From CALSPH01 sp041690035 (GTDB taxonomy: Bacteria > Bacteroidota > Bacteroidia > NS11-12g > UBA955), in NCBI GenBank assembly GCA_041690035.1, contig JBDNFC010000070.1, forward strand, positions 1 to 20,631: 20,631 bases of DNA. Reading direction: 5' to 3'. Shown one piece after another: positions 9,536-17,591 of this stretch. Position 1 is the stretch's first letter. Each line of letters begins with the position of its first letter. The translations under genes and the position numbers were made by a program. Below the pieces are notes generated by a model. That model was not told where the DNA came from. It did no database searches and saw only the letters and a program-made list of their open reading frames with translations.

Positions 9536-10077
9536 TTTGATTTTAAAAAATCTTTAAAGTTTAGCCAACCAGATTTTGTAGTAAGTACTTCTTTAATAAC
9601 CTGTTTTATTGTGATCACTTTTGCTTCTTCACCAATAATTTTAGGCGGAAAAGCAGGAACATGTTTCTTTTCAATGCCTAGCAATTCATCTACTTTATTG
9701 AACCTTTTTGCAGCATTTTGTTTCCGACCAAGCTTTTCTTCCAACATCCCTAAATTATTGAGTGATATGTGGTCTTGAGGATCTAAGACAATGGCAGTTT
9801 CATAATCTTTGATGGCAGATTCTGTATCTCCTAAAATATCCATGATATATGCACGGCTGCTGTATCTATAGCCATTGTTAGGTTCCAACAAAATTGCATA
9901 ATCTAGGTCTGCTATACAATTAATATCTTTTTGATGAAATCGTGCTACAGCCCTTAACCCTATCAAATCTGCATTATCTGGTTTGTGCTGCAATTGTTGT
10001 TGAATAAACAACGCGGCATCACCGTATGCTTCTTTCCTTATGAGTTCTTCAAATTTTTTAAATAAATTTGTTGGCAT
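9508..10077 (-). CDS. Cytosolic TPR repeat protein
   Basis: This 189-residue protein has no signal peptide. Residues ~5-135 hold three to four tetratricopeptide repeats (YGDAALFIQQQLQHKPDNAD, then IADLDYAILLEPNNG, AIKDYETAIVLDPQD and LGMLEEKLGRKQNAAKRF). The C-terminal ~50 residues are Lys-rich with no recognised domain. TPR proteins act as scaffolds, and nothing here identifies the partner. Its ATG at 10077 lies two bases after the stop of the rhodanese-thioredoxin gene, and its 3' end overlaps the glycosyltransferase gene by 28 bases, so all are expected on one transcript. Confidence 0.85.
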   Translation of the reverse strand: MPTNLFKKFEELIRKEAYGDAALFIQQQLQHKPDNADLIGLRAVARFHQKDINCIADLDYAILLEPNNGYRYSSRAYIMDILGDTESAIKDYETAIVLDPQDHISLNNLGMLEEKLGRKQNAAKRFNKVDELLGIEKKHVPAFPPKIIGEEAKVITIKQVIKEVLTTKSGWLNFKDFLKSKWKMAFSKG

Positions 10078-10079
10078 CT

Positions 10080-10799
10080 CTACTTATATTTTGCAATTAA
10101 TTTGCGCAAGCCACTTTCGTCTAATCCGCCTATATGCCTGTAAATTTCTTGTCCATTCTTAAAAAATGCTAAGGTAGGATAAGCCTCCACTTTTGCATCT
10201 TTTGCCATATTTATTTCTTCTTCTGCATTGATAGATAATATGGTAACATCACTTGCTAATTCTTTTGATAATTTATCTATGCTAGGTTTCATTTTCATAC
10301 AAGGACCGCACCAATAAGTAAAAAAATCTACCATTGTTAATTTACTGCTGGAAATTGCTTTTTGATATTGCGCTGCAACACTAGGATTAGAATCTTGTTT
10401 CAGCACATTTTCATCCATTGGCATAGTGGTTTCAACAGGATTATTTTGCTTTAACCAAGCAAGCAAGCCCCCTTTTAATTCATATACATTTTTAAACCCA
10501 TTCTCTTTCAAAATATCTGCAGCAGTATTGCTTCTACTGCCAGCCAAGCAGTATACATAAACATCTTTAGTTTTGTCTAAGCCTGCAACTTGTTTGCTAA
10601 AATCTTCAGCATAAATATCATAATTTATGGCATTAGCAATGCGTTCTTTACTAAACTCTGCTGGAGTTCTTACATCTAATATTAAAACATTTGGCTGTTT
10701 TATGCCTTCAGAAAAAGCTTGGGTATCTAATAAATTATTATTCTGATTACAGCCAAAGCTTGCTAAAATAAGTAGAATAAGAATGCTAACGTTTTTCAT
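10080..10799 (-). CDS. Rhodanese-thioredoxin fusion lipoprotein
   Basis: This 239-residue protein starts with a lipoprotein signal (ILASFGC, lipid Cys at 17), placing it on the periplasmic side of a membrane. Residues ~24-120 are a rhodanese domain: LDVRTPAEF, then the active-site Cys84 in CLAGSR, then LKGGLLAW. Residues ~135-239 are a thioredoxin domain with Trp163-Cys-Gly-Pro-Cys167 and the cis-Pro loop AYPTLAFF (Pro208). Rhodanese carries sulfane sulfur on its Cys, and thioredoxin can reduce persulfides and disulfides. Joining them suggests a self-contained periplasmic sulfur-transfer or thiol-repair enzyme; the substrate is unknown. It sits 15 bases after a lipocalin-like lipoprotein gene and two bases before the TPR gene. 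All catalytic residues are present. Confidence 0.88.
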   Translation of the reverse strand: MKNVSILILLILASFGCNQNNNLLDTQAFSEGIKQPNVLILDVRTPAEFSKERIANAINYDIYAEDFSKQVAGLDKTKDVYVYCLAGSRSNTAADILKENGFKNVYELKGGLLAWLKQNNPVETTMPMDENVLKQDSNPSVAAQYQKAISSSKLTMVDFFTYWCGPCMKMKPSIDKLSKELASDVTILSINAEEEINMAKDAKVEAYPTLAFFKNGQEIYRHIGGLDESGLRKLIAKYK

Positions 10800-10814
10800 T
10801 TGTTTTATTTTTTT

Positions 10815-11213
10815 CTAATTTACAGGGGCAAAATTTATGGTTACATCGTTGGCCCTATTGGTAAGTATCATTTCTTTTTCTTTTAATCGTTTTATAAGGT
10901 ATGTTTGAGTTGGCAAACTGTCATATACAATCTCTAAATTTGATTTTCCTTGTGTAAACTGCCACCTTCCAAAATACTTTTGCTGATTGATTTGAAATAT
11001 AACTGAAAACTTGTTGGTGAATTCCCATTTATGCAGGTAAAAAGCATTGGTGGTGTCTGTTCCATTTAAATTAATTGCTTTTGTTACTTTCCAAACATTG
11101 GCCACCCGTGTTTCTTTTGATGCAATACTGATCAAAGGCCCTTCGTCATACTTTTTGCAACTAAACACAAAAGCAGAAACCAAAACAATTAAACACAATA
11201 TATTTTTATTCAT
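10815..11213 (-). CDS. Small lipocalin-like lipoprotein
   Basis: This 132-residue protein carries a lipoprotein signal with lipobox VFSC (Cys19), followed by KK. The mature part has strand-rich segments spaced like a small beta-barrel: NVWKVTKAINLNG, HKWEFTNKFSVIFQ, YFGRWQFTQ, SNLEIVYDSL and TYLIKRLKEKEMILT. The opening W-K-V plus the paired W-x-F strands resemble lipocalin-like domains common in Bacteroidota lipoproteins. The ligand is unknown. It is the first gene of the operon ending at 8810; ATG at 11213, stop TAG. Confidence 0.75.
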   Translation of the reverse strand: MNKNILCLIVLVSAFVFSCKKYDEGPLISIASKETRVANVWKVTKAINLNGTDTTNAFYLHKWEFTNKFSVIFQINQQKYFGRWQFTQGKSNLEIVYDSLPTQTYLIKRLKEKEMILTNRANDVTINFAPVN

Positions 11214-11226
11214 TATAATTATTTTA

Positions 11227-11234
11227 CAAAAGTA
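11227..11234 (-). promoter_or_regulatory. -7 box of the lipoprotein/rhodanese operon
   Basis: On the minus strand this reads TACTTTTG, a full match to TAnnTTTG, 13 bases before the ATG at 11213. It is identical in sequence and spacing to the box at 257-264. No convincing -33 element is seen. Confidence 0.45.
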
Positions 11235-11360
11235 AGATAATTATTTTACTGCATGATAAAAGTTCTATAAACAGTTAAAAATTTACGTTTGTTTGATAGA
11301 AAAATAATTTAAAATCTATTGGCGAATGATAAATTTTATCAATTAATGTAAGGAATCCAA

Positions 11361-12065
11361 CTATTCTTTTACCAATTTTTCAGCATAAATGATGTTAAAA
11401 TCATCCACTATCATTAACCAATAGACACCATTTTTTAAATTATTTATGCCGACATATTGCAGATTTGGTCCAATATTAATAAAAGTATTTAATAATTTAC
11501 CTTCTAAACTGTAAATAGAAATTTTAGCGGTTTCAGGTATATTCTCAATATTTAAAACACCCGCACTTGGATTTGGATAGATGTTGATTTTTTTATCAAT
11601 TACTTTATCCTTGCTAAGCCTAATAGTAGGTATATGATAAATATCTACACAAGACCTATTATTTGAATCTTTACTATATTCTAAATCAATAGAATCATTC
11701 AAATTCAGGTATTGATTTGTTATACTTACACATGTATAGGTTGGTGTTTCAAAGTATCCAATAACACGAGGATTACTTGCTAAATGCAAAGCACTACCTT
11801 TGTATAAATCTGCTTTTAATCGATAATAGTTGTTTGGAAACAATATTCCGCCAATTTCAATTTGCCATCTAAAAGCCTCACCTGCATTGATAGAGTCTTC
11901 ACCAAAATTTAAAACCTCAAATTCTACCTTAACATTGGTTGGGGTAATAATGGTATCATATAAATTTGGCAATTTAATGCTAATGCCTAAATCAATCTTA
12001 CGTTACGCGTTAGCAAAAAGCCCAATGAGAAAGAAATATGCAATAAGTAAGCGCCTGTATTTCAT
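11361..12065 (-). pseudogene. T9SS cargo protein B, interrupted by TAA just after the signal peptide
   Basis: From ATG 12065 the first 20 codons encode a signal peptide (MKYRRLLIAYFFLIGLFANA). Codon 21 is TAA (12003-12005), and the same frame then runs open to 11361. The open part has an Ig-like secreted domain (VKVEFEVLNFGEDS, FRWQIEIGG, Cys pair around YTCVSITNQY and RSCVDIYHI) and a T9SS type A tail (INIYPNPSAGVLNI through GVYWLMIVDD to EKLVKE). CAA to TAA would be one transition, and Gln right after A-N-A is the usual residue after signal cleavage in this phylum. The remaining frame shows no other damage, so inactivation looks recent, unless the base is an error. It starts one base after the stop of gene A, so the pair is co-transcribed. 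Confidence 0.8.
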
Positions 12066-12066
12066 A

Positions 12067-12780
12067 TTATTTTACACTAAACCAAGCGGAATAGGGCAAC
12101 TTATTTATTTCAAATTTTATTAAATAAGTTCCAGAAGCTAATTGCTCAATATTTATAGTTTTTTCTGTATCAGCAATTAAATTTTGAGCAACCTTTATAC
12201 CTAGAGAATTATAAATTAAAATTTCTACGTTTTTTTGATAAGGTAAATTCTTGATTTTAATTTCTGTATGGGCAGGATTGGGATAAACTATCACTTTTTC
12301 AATTTCTGGATTTGCCAAAAACTTTACAGAAACAGGATTAGTGCAAACAAAATGCATTAATATCGGATCATTGGTTCTTATCACTGAGTCTGCTTTTGAA
12401 TTATAATTTGGAATGATGCCAAAATGCAATTTATTGATTTGATAATTATCGCATCACTTTGGCAAAAAGATGTCTAAATAAAAATGTGTAGTATCGTTTT
12501 TTGCAATGCTTTTCTTTACAGACAGTTTGCCATTAAAAAGCCCTTCTCCATTTTTTGTTTCACTATCCAAATAGTAAAAATACAAGATGGTATCCTTGTC
12601 AGAAATTGCAAAATCACCTTCATTTTTTAAGCTAAATGGTATTTGAAACTGATAGCCATTTGCATCCATAAATTTAGTGGTGTCTTGGTAAAGTTTTGTT
12701 ACTGAGTATCACACAATTCTTTGCGATTGCACGGTATCGCTAAAAAATAATATTGATAAAATGAGCGTTAGTTTTTTCAT
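12067..12780 (-). pseudogene. T9SS cargo protein A, interrupted by two in-frame TGA codons
   Basis: ATG 12780 opens a signal peptide (MKKLTLILSILFFSDTVQSQ). Codon 24 is TGA (12709-12711) and codon 109 is TGA (12454-12456). All three segments lie in one frame, with no indel over 237 codons. Between the stops lies an Ig-like segment (FQIPFSLKNEGDFAISDKDT, DTILYFYYLD). After the second stop comes a T9SS type A tail (VIVYPNPAHTEIKI, ASGTYLIKF, stop after WFSVK). Each TGA is one transition from TGG or CGA. The layout (signal peptide, about 140-residue Ig-like domain, sorting tail) parallels gene B, so the two may be diverged paralogues. The gene is probably inactive. Confidence 0.8.
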
Positions 12781-12824
12781 GTTTTTAAATATATTTATGG
12801 TATTTATTTTAGAACAAAGTCTAA

Positions 12825-13129
12825 TTAGCTGTTTTGAAAGCAAGGCAAAAGTGGACTTGGGCTGCAATTTGCTGCGCAACAATATTGCGTATTTTTACTA
12901 ATATTTATTGGAGGACAATCAGGATCATTGGCATTACAGGGCAAAATTTCAATTCCTATAATTAAACTGATGCAAGGTAAAACATTACAACCATTAATAC
13001 ACAAAAAATTTTCGTTACAAAATCCTAAAGGGAGAGGATTAGGAATTAAACCACCTTTTGTAAAAATAGAATTAGGATTTATAATTGACCCTGGCAATGT
13101 TTTAATTTTAATTTATTTATATTTTGCAT
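12825..13129 (-). pseudogene. Cys-rich small peptide ORF, possible ribosomal peptide precursor with a start-region frameshift
   Basis: An open minus-strand frame (13112-12825) has no ATG. It contains KGG followed by about 70 residues with ten Cys (GFCNENFLCINGC, VLPCISL, DPDCPPIN, QYCCAANC, LLPCFQNS). In the neighbouring frame ATG 13129 gives MQNINKLKLK and then stops. Adding one A to the A-run at about 13100-13105 would join the two into a peptide of about 100 residues with a Lys/Leu-rich leader, a Gly-Gly site and a Cys-rich core. That layout resembles double-glycine-leader peptides of Bacteroidota, but no modification or export gene is nearby. The opposite strand is also open here, so this may be chance. 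Low confidence. Confidence 0.3.
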
Positions 13130-13188
13130 TTTGCAAAGTAAAAAAAAATGAAACATGCAAGAAAAATTTTAAAATACTTTTAGAAAAA

Positions 13189-13311
13189 GAAAACTTGCTG
13201 AAAGAACAAAAAAACACAATTGATATTGCTCTTTTGCCAAGCGGCATTTATTTCATTCAAGTACATTTGGCATCGGGCCAAACCACTGTCTCAAGACTCA
13301 TTAAAGAGTAA
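13189..13311 (+). pseudogene. Orphan T9SS type A C-terminal tail
   Basis: Forty codons ending in TAA encode ENLLKEQKNTIDIALLPSGI, then YFIQVHLASGQTTVSRLIKE. This is the last half of a T9SS type A sorting domain, with the diagnostic L-P-S-G-I-Y-F-I strand and terminal L-I-K-E. The frame is open upstream to 12928, but that stretch does not look like a secreted domain and has no YPNP motif. The tail therefore appears cut from its gene by deletion or rearrangement. It lies opposite in strand to the neighbouring cargo genes. Confidence 0.6.
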
Positions 13312-13399
13312 ACAGTATATTTTCTTTATTTTCGTACCACTTCATAGCAATGGTTAGCAATGTTTTTTTTTAACCCTTTTAGAAATTCAGACCTTTTGG

Positions 13400-14254
13400 T
13401 TAAAACCCAATAGAAGCGCCTAAATTGATGCTTAAAATAGGTGCGCCTTTTGCTGTTGTGGCTATACCAAGCGTATTTGCAGTATTGACACCTAAATATT
13501 TCATATAGCCCATTGGCAATGCAGCATAAAAAGTAACAGTGCGCCATGGTGAAATAGCGACACTTGGATTAACTTGAAAACCGAGCGCCATTTTTCTATT
13601 TAATTCTTCCTTTCCAGTGCCTTGCCCTAATTTAAAATAATCTGTTTCATCTACCAAAACATTGGCTAAAACACCTTGAAATTTAATATCGAACCAACCA
13701 TTTCTGCTACTGTTAATCGTACGCTTCATCCCTTCAACTTTAGCTCTAGCAGAAGCCAGTGTTTGAATATCCCACCCAAAATCAAACTTAAGAAATAAAC
13801 CAGCATTTTGCAAAGCACCCATCGTTAAATCTGCGCAAGGACCAGAAACCCTATACAAATCAGCCTTGGCTCTAAAAAATTTAGTGGTTTCTGTTTTACC
13901 ACTTTTGGTTCTTGAAGTTACAAATTTATGATTTGCACTTTTTACACCATTTTTTATATGGAAGGTTGCCCCTATGCTCCCTCCTTTAAATGTTCCGTAA
14001 CTCAAACCTGCACGGTAATCAAATTTTTCTGCCCAATATTGCCCATCAACACATATATTTATTGGAAAATTTTTTACTAAATCTGTGGGAGGAATGGCAA
14101 ATGAAAAATATGGGCGAATGTGCAGATTTTCATAATTCTTGACATTGTTTTCTACTATTTTATAAGATATGTTTTGCGCAAAAGATACTTGTACTGACAG
14201 ATAGCTTAAAATAGCTATTGTCAATGTTATTTTTGTATTTTTATTTAAATTCAT
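13400..14254 (-). CDS. Outer-membrane beta-barrel-like protein
   Basis: This 284-residue protein has a signal peptide (TIAILSYLSVQVSFAQN, cleavage near 27). The mature part alternates short amphipathic strands rich in Gly and aromatics (IRPYFSFAIPP, WAEKFDYRAGLSYGTFKGG, LFLKFDFGWD, WFDIKFQGVLANV, TVTFYAALPMGYMKY) and ends in Phe (NLGASIGF), a usual C-terminal signal for outer-membrane barrels. I do not recognise a named family, so porin, anchor and structural roles all remain open. The ATG at 14254 lies 41 bases after the stop of the upstream lipoprotein gene, so they probably form an operon under the palindrome-bearing promoter at 15664-15711. Confidence 0.7.
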   Translation of the reverse strand: MNLNKNTKITLTIAILSYLSVQVSFAQNISYKIVENNVKNYENLHIRPYFSFAIPPTDLVKNFPINICVDGQYWAEKFDYRAGLSYGTFKGGSIGATFHIKNGVKSANHKFVTSRTKSGKTETTKFFRAKADLYRVSGPCADLTMGALQNAGLFLKFDFGWDIQTLASARAKVEGMKRTINSSRNGWFDIKFQGVLANVLVDETDYFKLGQGTGKEELNRKMALGFQVNPSVAISPWRTVTFYAALPMGYMKYLGVNTANTLGIATTAKGAPILSINLGASIGF

Positions 14255-14295
14255 GTTCCAAATTAAGTAAAGTTTTTTTTACGGTTATAGCTTTG

Positions 14296-15645
14296 TTATT
14301 GTTGTTTTAGAAATGTTATTTGTTTATAAGATGTTCCTGTTATGCTGCCTTTAACTGCCAAATAAACCTTGCCAAATAAAAATTTTAACTGTATTACTTC
14401 CCCATATTTTAAAATATTATCGTTGCCAATTAAGGTAGAAGATCCAGAAATACTTTTTTTGTATATACTAACTCCGCTAGCATTTGAGCCATTGCCAGCC
14501 GCTCCGCTATAATATACATTACCATACTCATCTACATCTATATCCGAACCTGCTGCACTATAATCCAAGCTCGCATTTTCCATGCCTTTGGTAAAAGTGT
14601 GTGTAGTGTAATCAAAAGAATATGTCCAACATTTTTTAGTATTGATGTCTTGAAAAAGCATACCAAAAATTTTGCCGTCAGTGCTATAATGTCTTACTTT
14701 TTTAATGCCCGAAGAATTGGATAAACCTGACCCAATTGCTATTCCTGTTATTTGCTCAATATATTGTGCGGGAAACCCAGAACCATTAATAGTATCTAAA
14801 ACAAAATTGGCAAACAATGAATCGCTTCTTAAATCAAAAGCATAAATAACACTTTTAGCTTGCCCTCTGGGCGTGTTGATGTAGGATACATCCAAAAAGT
14901 TGGCTACAATTTTAGGAATTGCTGGATTGGTAGAATATTCGAAAAAAAATGGATAAGGATTACAAACTCTAAACATGTATAAATCCACAGTTGATGGAGC
15001 ACCAGCGGTAGCGCAACCTTTTCTTGAATCATAATTTACATTCCCAGGAAATCTTTGCGTATTCATCATAGGAAATAGAAAACCCATGTCTGGCTCGCCA
15101 TTAATATCAAAACTTTTTGGAATTGAGGCAAGTACATCTCCACCGAAGGATGCGTTTACTGAAGTGTTGAAACCTGATGTTAGTGAATATTGTTCACAAT
15201 AATTAAAAAAATTGCTGTAGGGTTTGAAAAAATAGGTGTAATTTTTATTATCGTTACTTGATTTTGTTGCTACACTTTTTGTAGCCCTAGCAGGCAAAGG
15301 CACATAGGTATTAGCATTAATATTATAAGATAGTCTTGTGGCATTATAATTTAAACCTTGTTGATAAAAAATTTCTTGCGCCCATACAAAGTTAAAATTA
15401 TTATTACTCTCCAGCGTAAAATCTAAAACTCCCATATCTCCAATTGCAGTGCCAACCCCTTTTAGGTTTGCCAATATATTAACGATGGTATCATATCCAG
15501 AATTGTTATTTCTCACTTCAACTGCACCTTGATTGATGTCGGTAGCAGCAGGCGGCTCTTCTTTTGGCTTTTTACAGGCAAAAAGAATAAAAAGAATTGA
15601 AAAAATTAATAGCAATGGATTTTTGATAAAAAATATTTTTTTCAT
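14296..15645 (-). CDS. Large lipoprotein, unknown function, first gene of a barrel-lipoprotein operon
   Basis: The start is placed at ATG 15645 (MKKIFFI), because the frame upstream offers only a TTG and would spoil the signal. A lipoprotein signal follows, with lipobox LFAC and then KK. The mature part of about 420 residues is rich in aromatic and Asn/Ser residues. It includes strands such as IYAFDLRSDSLFANFVLD, IFGMLFQDINTKKCWTYS and DIDVDEYGNVYYSGAAGN; the last resembles a beta-propeller blade with a D-x-x-G-N-V-Y/W signature. It is probably a surface or periplasmic beta-rich lipoprotein. Ligand and partners are unknown; the barrel gene 41 bases downstream is the likely partner. Confidence 0.75.
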   Translation of the reverse strand: MKKIFFIKNPLLLIFSILFILFACKKPKEEPPAATDINQGAVEVRNNNSGYDTIVNILANLKGVGTAIGDMGVLDFTLESNNNFNFVWAQEIFYQQGLNYNATRLSYNINANTYVPLPARATKSVATKSSNDNKNYTYFFKPYSNFFNYCEQYSLTSGFNTSVNASFGGDVLASIPKSFDINGEPDMGFLFPMMNTQRFPGNVNYDSRKGCATAGAPSTVDLYMFRVCNPYPFFFEYSTNPAIPKIVANFLDVSYINTPRGQAKSVIYAFDLRSDSLFANFVLDTINGSGFPAQYIEQITGIAIGSGLSNSSGIKKVRHYSTDGKIFGMLFQDINTKKCWTYSFDYTTHTFTKGMENASLDYSAAGSDIDVDEYGNVYYSGAAGNGSNASGVSIYKKSISGSSTLIGNDNILKYGEVIQLKFLFGKVYLAVKGSITGTSYKQITFLKQQ

Positions 15646-15663
15646 GAGATTGATTTTATGCTT

Positions 15664-15671
15664 CAAAATTG
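15664..15671 (-). promoter_or_regulatory. -7-like box of the lipoprotein/barrel operon
   Basis: The minus strand reads CAATTTTG, which differs from TAnnTTTG only at the first base. It lies 18 bases before the ATG at 15645. The palindrome at 15694-15711 falls 22 bases upstream of it, centred near -43 from the predicted start. No TTG -33 box is present, which fits a promoter that needs an activator. Confidence 0.4.
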
Positions 15672-15693
15672 CAGGCTTTGCGTTTGTTATGCA

Positions 15694-15711
15694 ATACTCT
15701 AGTGAGAGTAT
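15694..15711. promoter_or_regulatory. Palindromic operator, copy 1 (ATACTCT-N4-AGAGTAT)
   Basis: A perfect 7-bp inverted repeat with spacer AGTG, followed on the plus strand by ATTTT. It sits between the stop of the histidine kinase gene and the lipoprotein gene, upstream of the -7-like box. The inner 16 bp (TACTC-N6-GAGTA) have the size and end bases of NarL-type sites (TACYY-N6-RRGTA). An identical copy occurs at 18365-18382. Confidence 0.6.
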
Positions 15712-15714
15712 ATT

Positions 15715-17591
15715 TTACACTAAACTAAATTGTATTTTAGTACCTTGATTTTTTGCAGAAACTATTTTCATCTCTGTTTTTAATTTATCCGCGCGGTATT
15801 TCAGGTTTTCCATACCGTTTCTCGCCTCATAATTTTGTAAATCAAAACCAATACCATCATCACTTAATTCAAAATAATATATTTTCTCTTTTTCCTTAAC
15901 TGAAAAATTAATTGTCTTGCATTCCGAATGCTTAATGGCATTGTTAAACAATTCCTTTAGCAAATAGCTGATATTAACAGAATCTATTGAAGAGTATGTT
16001 TATTGTTGCTTATATCTTCTAGTGCATTAAACTGTATTTCTAGATGATTTTTAAGTATATTTGTAGCATAACCTTTAAAGCTATCTAATATTTTTATTAA
16101 CCCTAATTCTTTATGATTTAATACAGTAATTGTTTCTCTAATACTATTTAAAACATTGCTTGCGTTAGATTTTATTTCATTTAGTTGTTGTGTTAGCTCA
16201 CTTTTATTCAGCTCCAAATCCAACAGTTCAATGCTATTCATAATAGAAACTGCATAAGAACCAATATTGTCGTGCAAATCTCTGCTAATTCTTTTGTGTT
16301 CTTCTTCTGCAGTATCCCTTATTAGCATTTCACTTTTTTGTTCAAAATCAATATTCATTACCTGTTTTTCACGTTTATTTTTTTTATTTAAATAAATTAT
16401 TAAAAATATGCTTAGCAGTATTATCGAAAATGCAATTGCAGATACTATAAAATATTTTAAACGCGATTCTGCCTGGTCTTTTCTCAATAGTATAAGTTTA
16501 TTTTCTCTGGTAATAATTTCGTTGTTTTTTTCCAGTTTATTAATTTCATTGGTTTGCTGCTCGCCATAATTCAAAAAATAATCTGAAATGTATTGCTTAT
16601 AATATTTAACAGCATTTTTATAATCCCCCTTCTTATCACTCAAAAAGGCAAAGCTCTTCAACAATTCAGTTTGTGTATTTTTGTCATTTTCTGCTTTGGC
16701 TATTTGCATACTTTGGTTTAAATATTTTTCTGCTAATACTAAGTTTCCTAAATCGGTATTTATTGCACCCAAGTTCATATAAATTTCTTTTTCTGCATAC
16801 TCAAAACCAATTTTTTGATAATTTTCTAAAGCCAAATTATAATTTATTAACGCTTCGTTAAATTGATTATTCAAATAGAATGTGCTCCCTAAATTATTGT
16901 AAATATTAGCCAAACCATATAAATCATTATCGCTTTTGTATTCTTTTTCTGCAAGTCGAAAATAGATTATTGCAGTATCTTTATATTCATATTTATGTTT
17001 GGCATATTGTATGGCCAACTTTTCATAAATCAAACCTAACTTATTTGGTGTATATTTTATTGCATATTCTAAAGCTTCTTTTAAATAATGCCTTGCAGCA
17101 AGGTAATTCTGATTTTGACCATAAGTCCATCCTAAATTTGCAGTTGCTTGAATGTATTTTTTATGATTTTTTGCTTTTAAAAACAAATTGCTTGCTCTTC
17201 CCAGATTATCTATTGCGATAATATTTTTCTCTTGCAACATATAATAAATGCCATCGTTATACAAGCAATCAGGCATTAAATCACTAAAACCTTCTTTCTT
17301 GCACAAGGAATAGACTTCTTTATTTAAAGTATTGGAAGCCGCATTTTCGCCAATGTTTTGTAAAACAGCAATACGTTTCAAAAGACATTCTGCTAATAAT
17401 CGTCTATTATTGATTTTCTTACATAATTTTACTGCTAAATTAACAAGACTATCCTCAGCATAAATATTATCATTACTTATTGATTTAGCCATTTTTAGGT
17501 AATTGTCTATTTGTAGTTCATCTTTAGTTTGAGCAAAAAGAATGTTACATATTGCTATTAAAACGAGTGTAAAAAAAATTTTTATATCCAT
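15715..17591 (-). pseudogene. TPR-containing sensor histidine kinase, broken by a frameshift
   Basis: ATG 17591 opens a signal peptide (cut near residue 20). A periplasmic TPR region (~40-350) and a coiled-coil linker follow, then a transmembrane helix at ~380-401 and a HisKA_3 domain with H440 in RISRDLHDNIG. The frame stops at TAG 15984-15986. A neighbouring frame continues with ISYLLKELFNNAIKHS (N-box), DDGIGFD (G1), NGMENLKYRADKL (G2) and GTKIQFSLV (G3), ending at 15715. One extra base within about 15988-16000 would restore a single kinase of about 620 residues. As read, the product has the phosphorylation site but no ATPase domain, so it could not autophosphorylate. It overlaps the response-regulator gene by 10 bases, so the two form a coupled pair. 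Indel error or programmed shifting are alternatives; I see no classical slippery heptamer. Confidence 0.85.

Noticed and set aside
12454..12711. Reassignment of TGA to Trp across the genome.
   Set aside because: The 1874-codon gene has many Trp codons, all TGG, and no internal TGA. TAA interruptions and a frameshift also occur nearby, so general decay or errors fit better.
15984..16002. Programmed -1 frameshifting in the histidine kinase.
   Set aside because: No X-XXY-YYZ slippery heptamer is in frame at the junction and no clear downstream stimulatory hairpin is seen; a one-base deletion is simpler.
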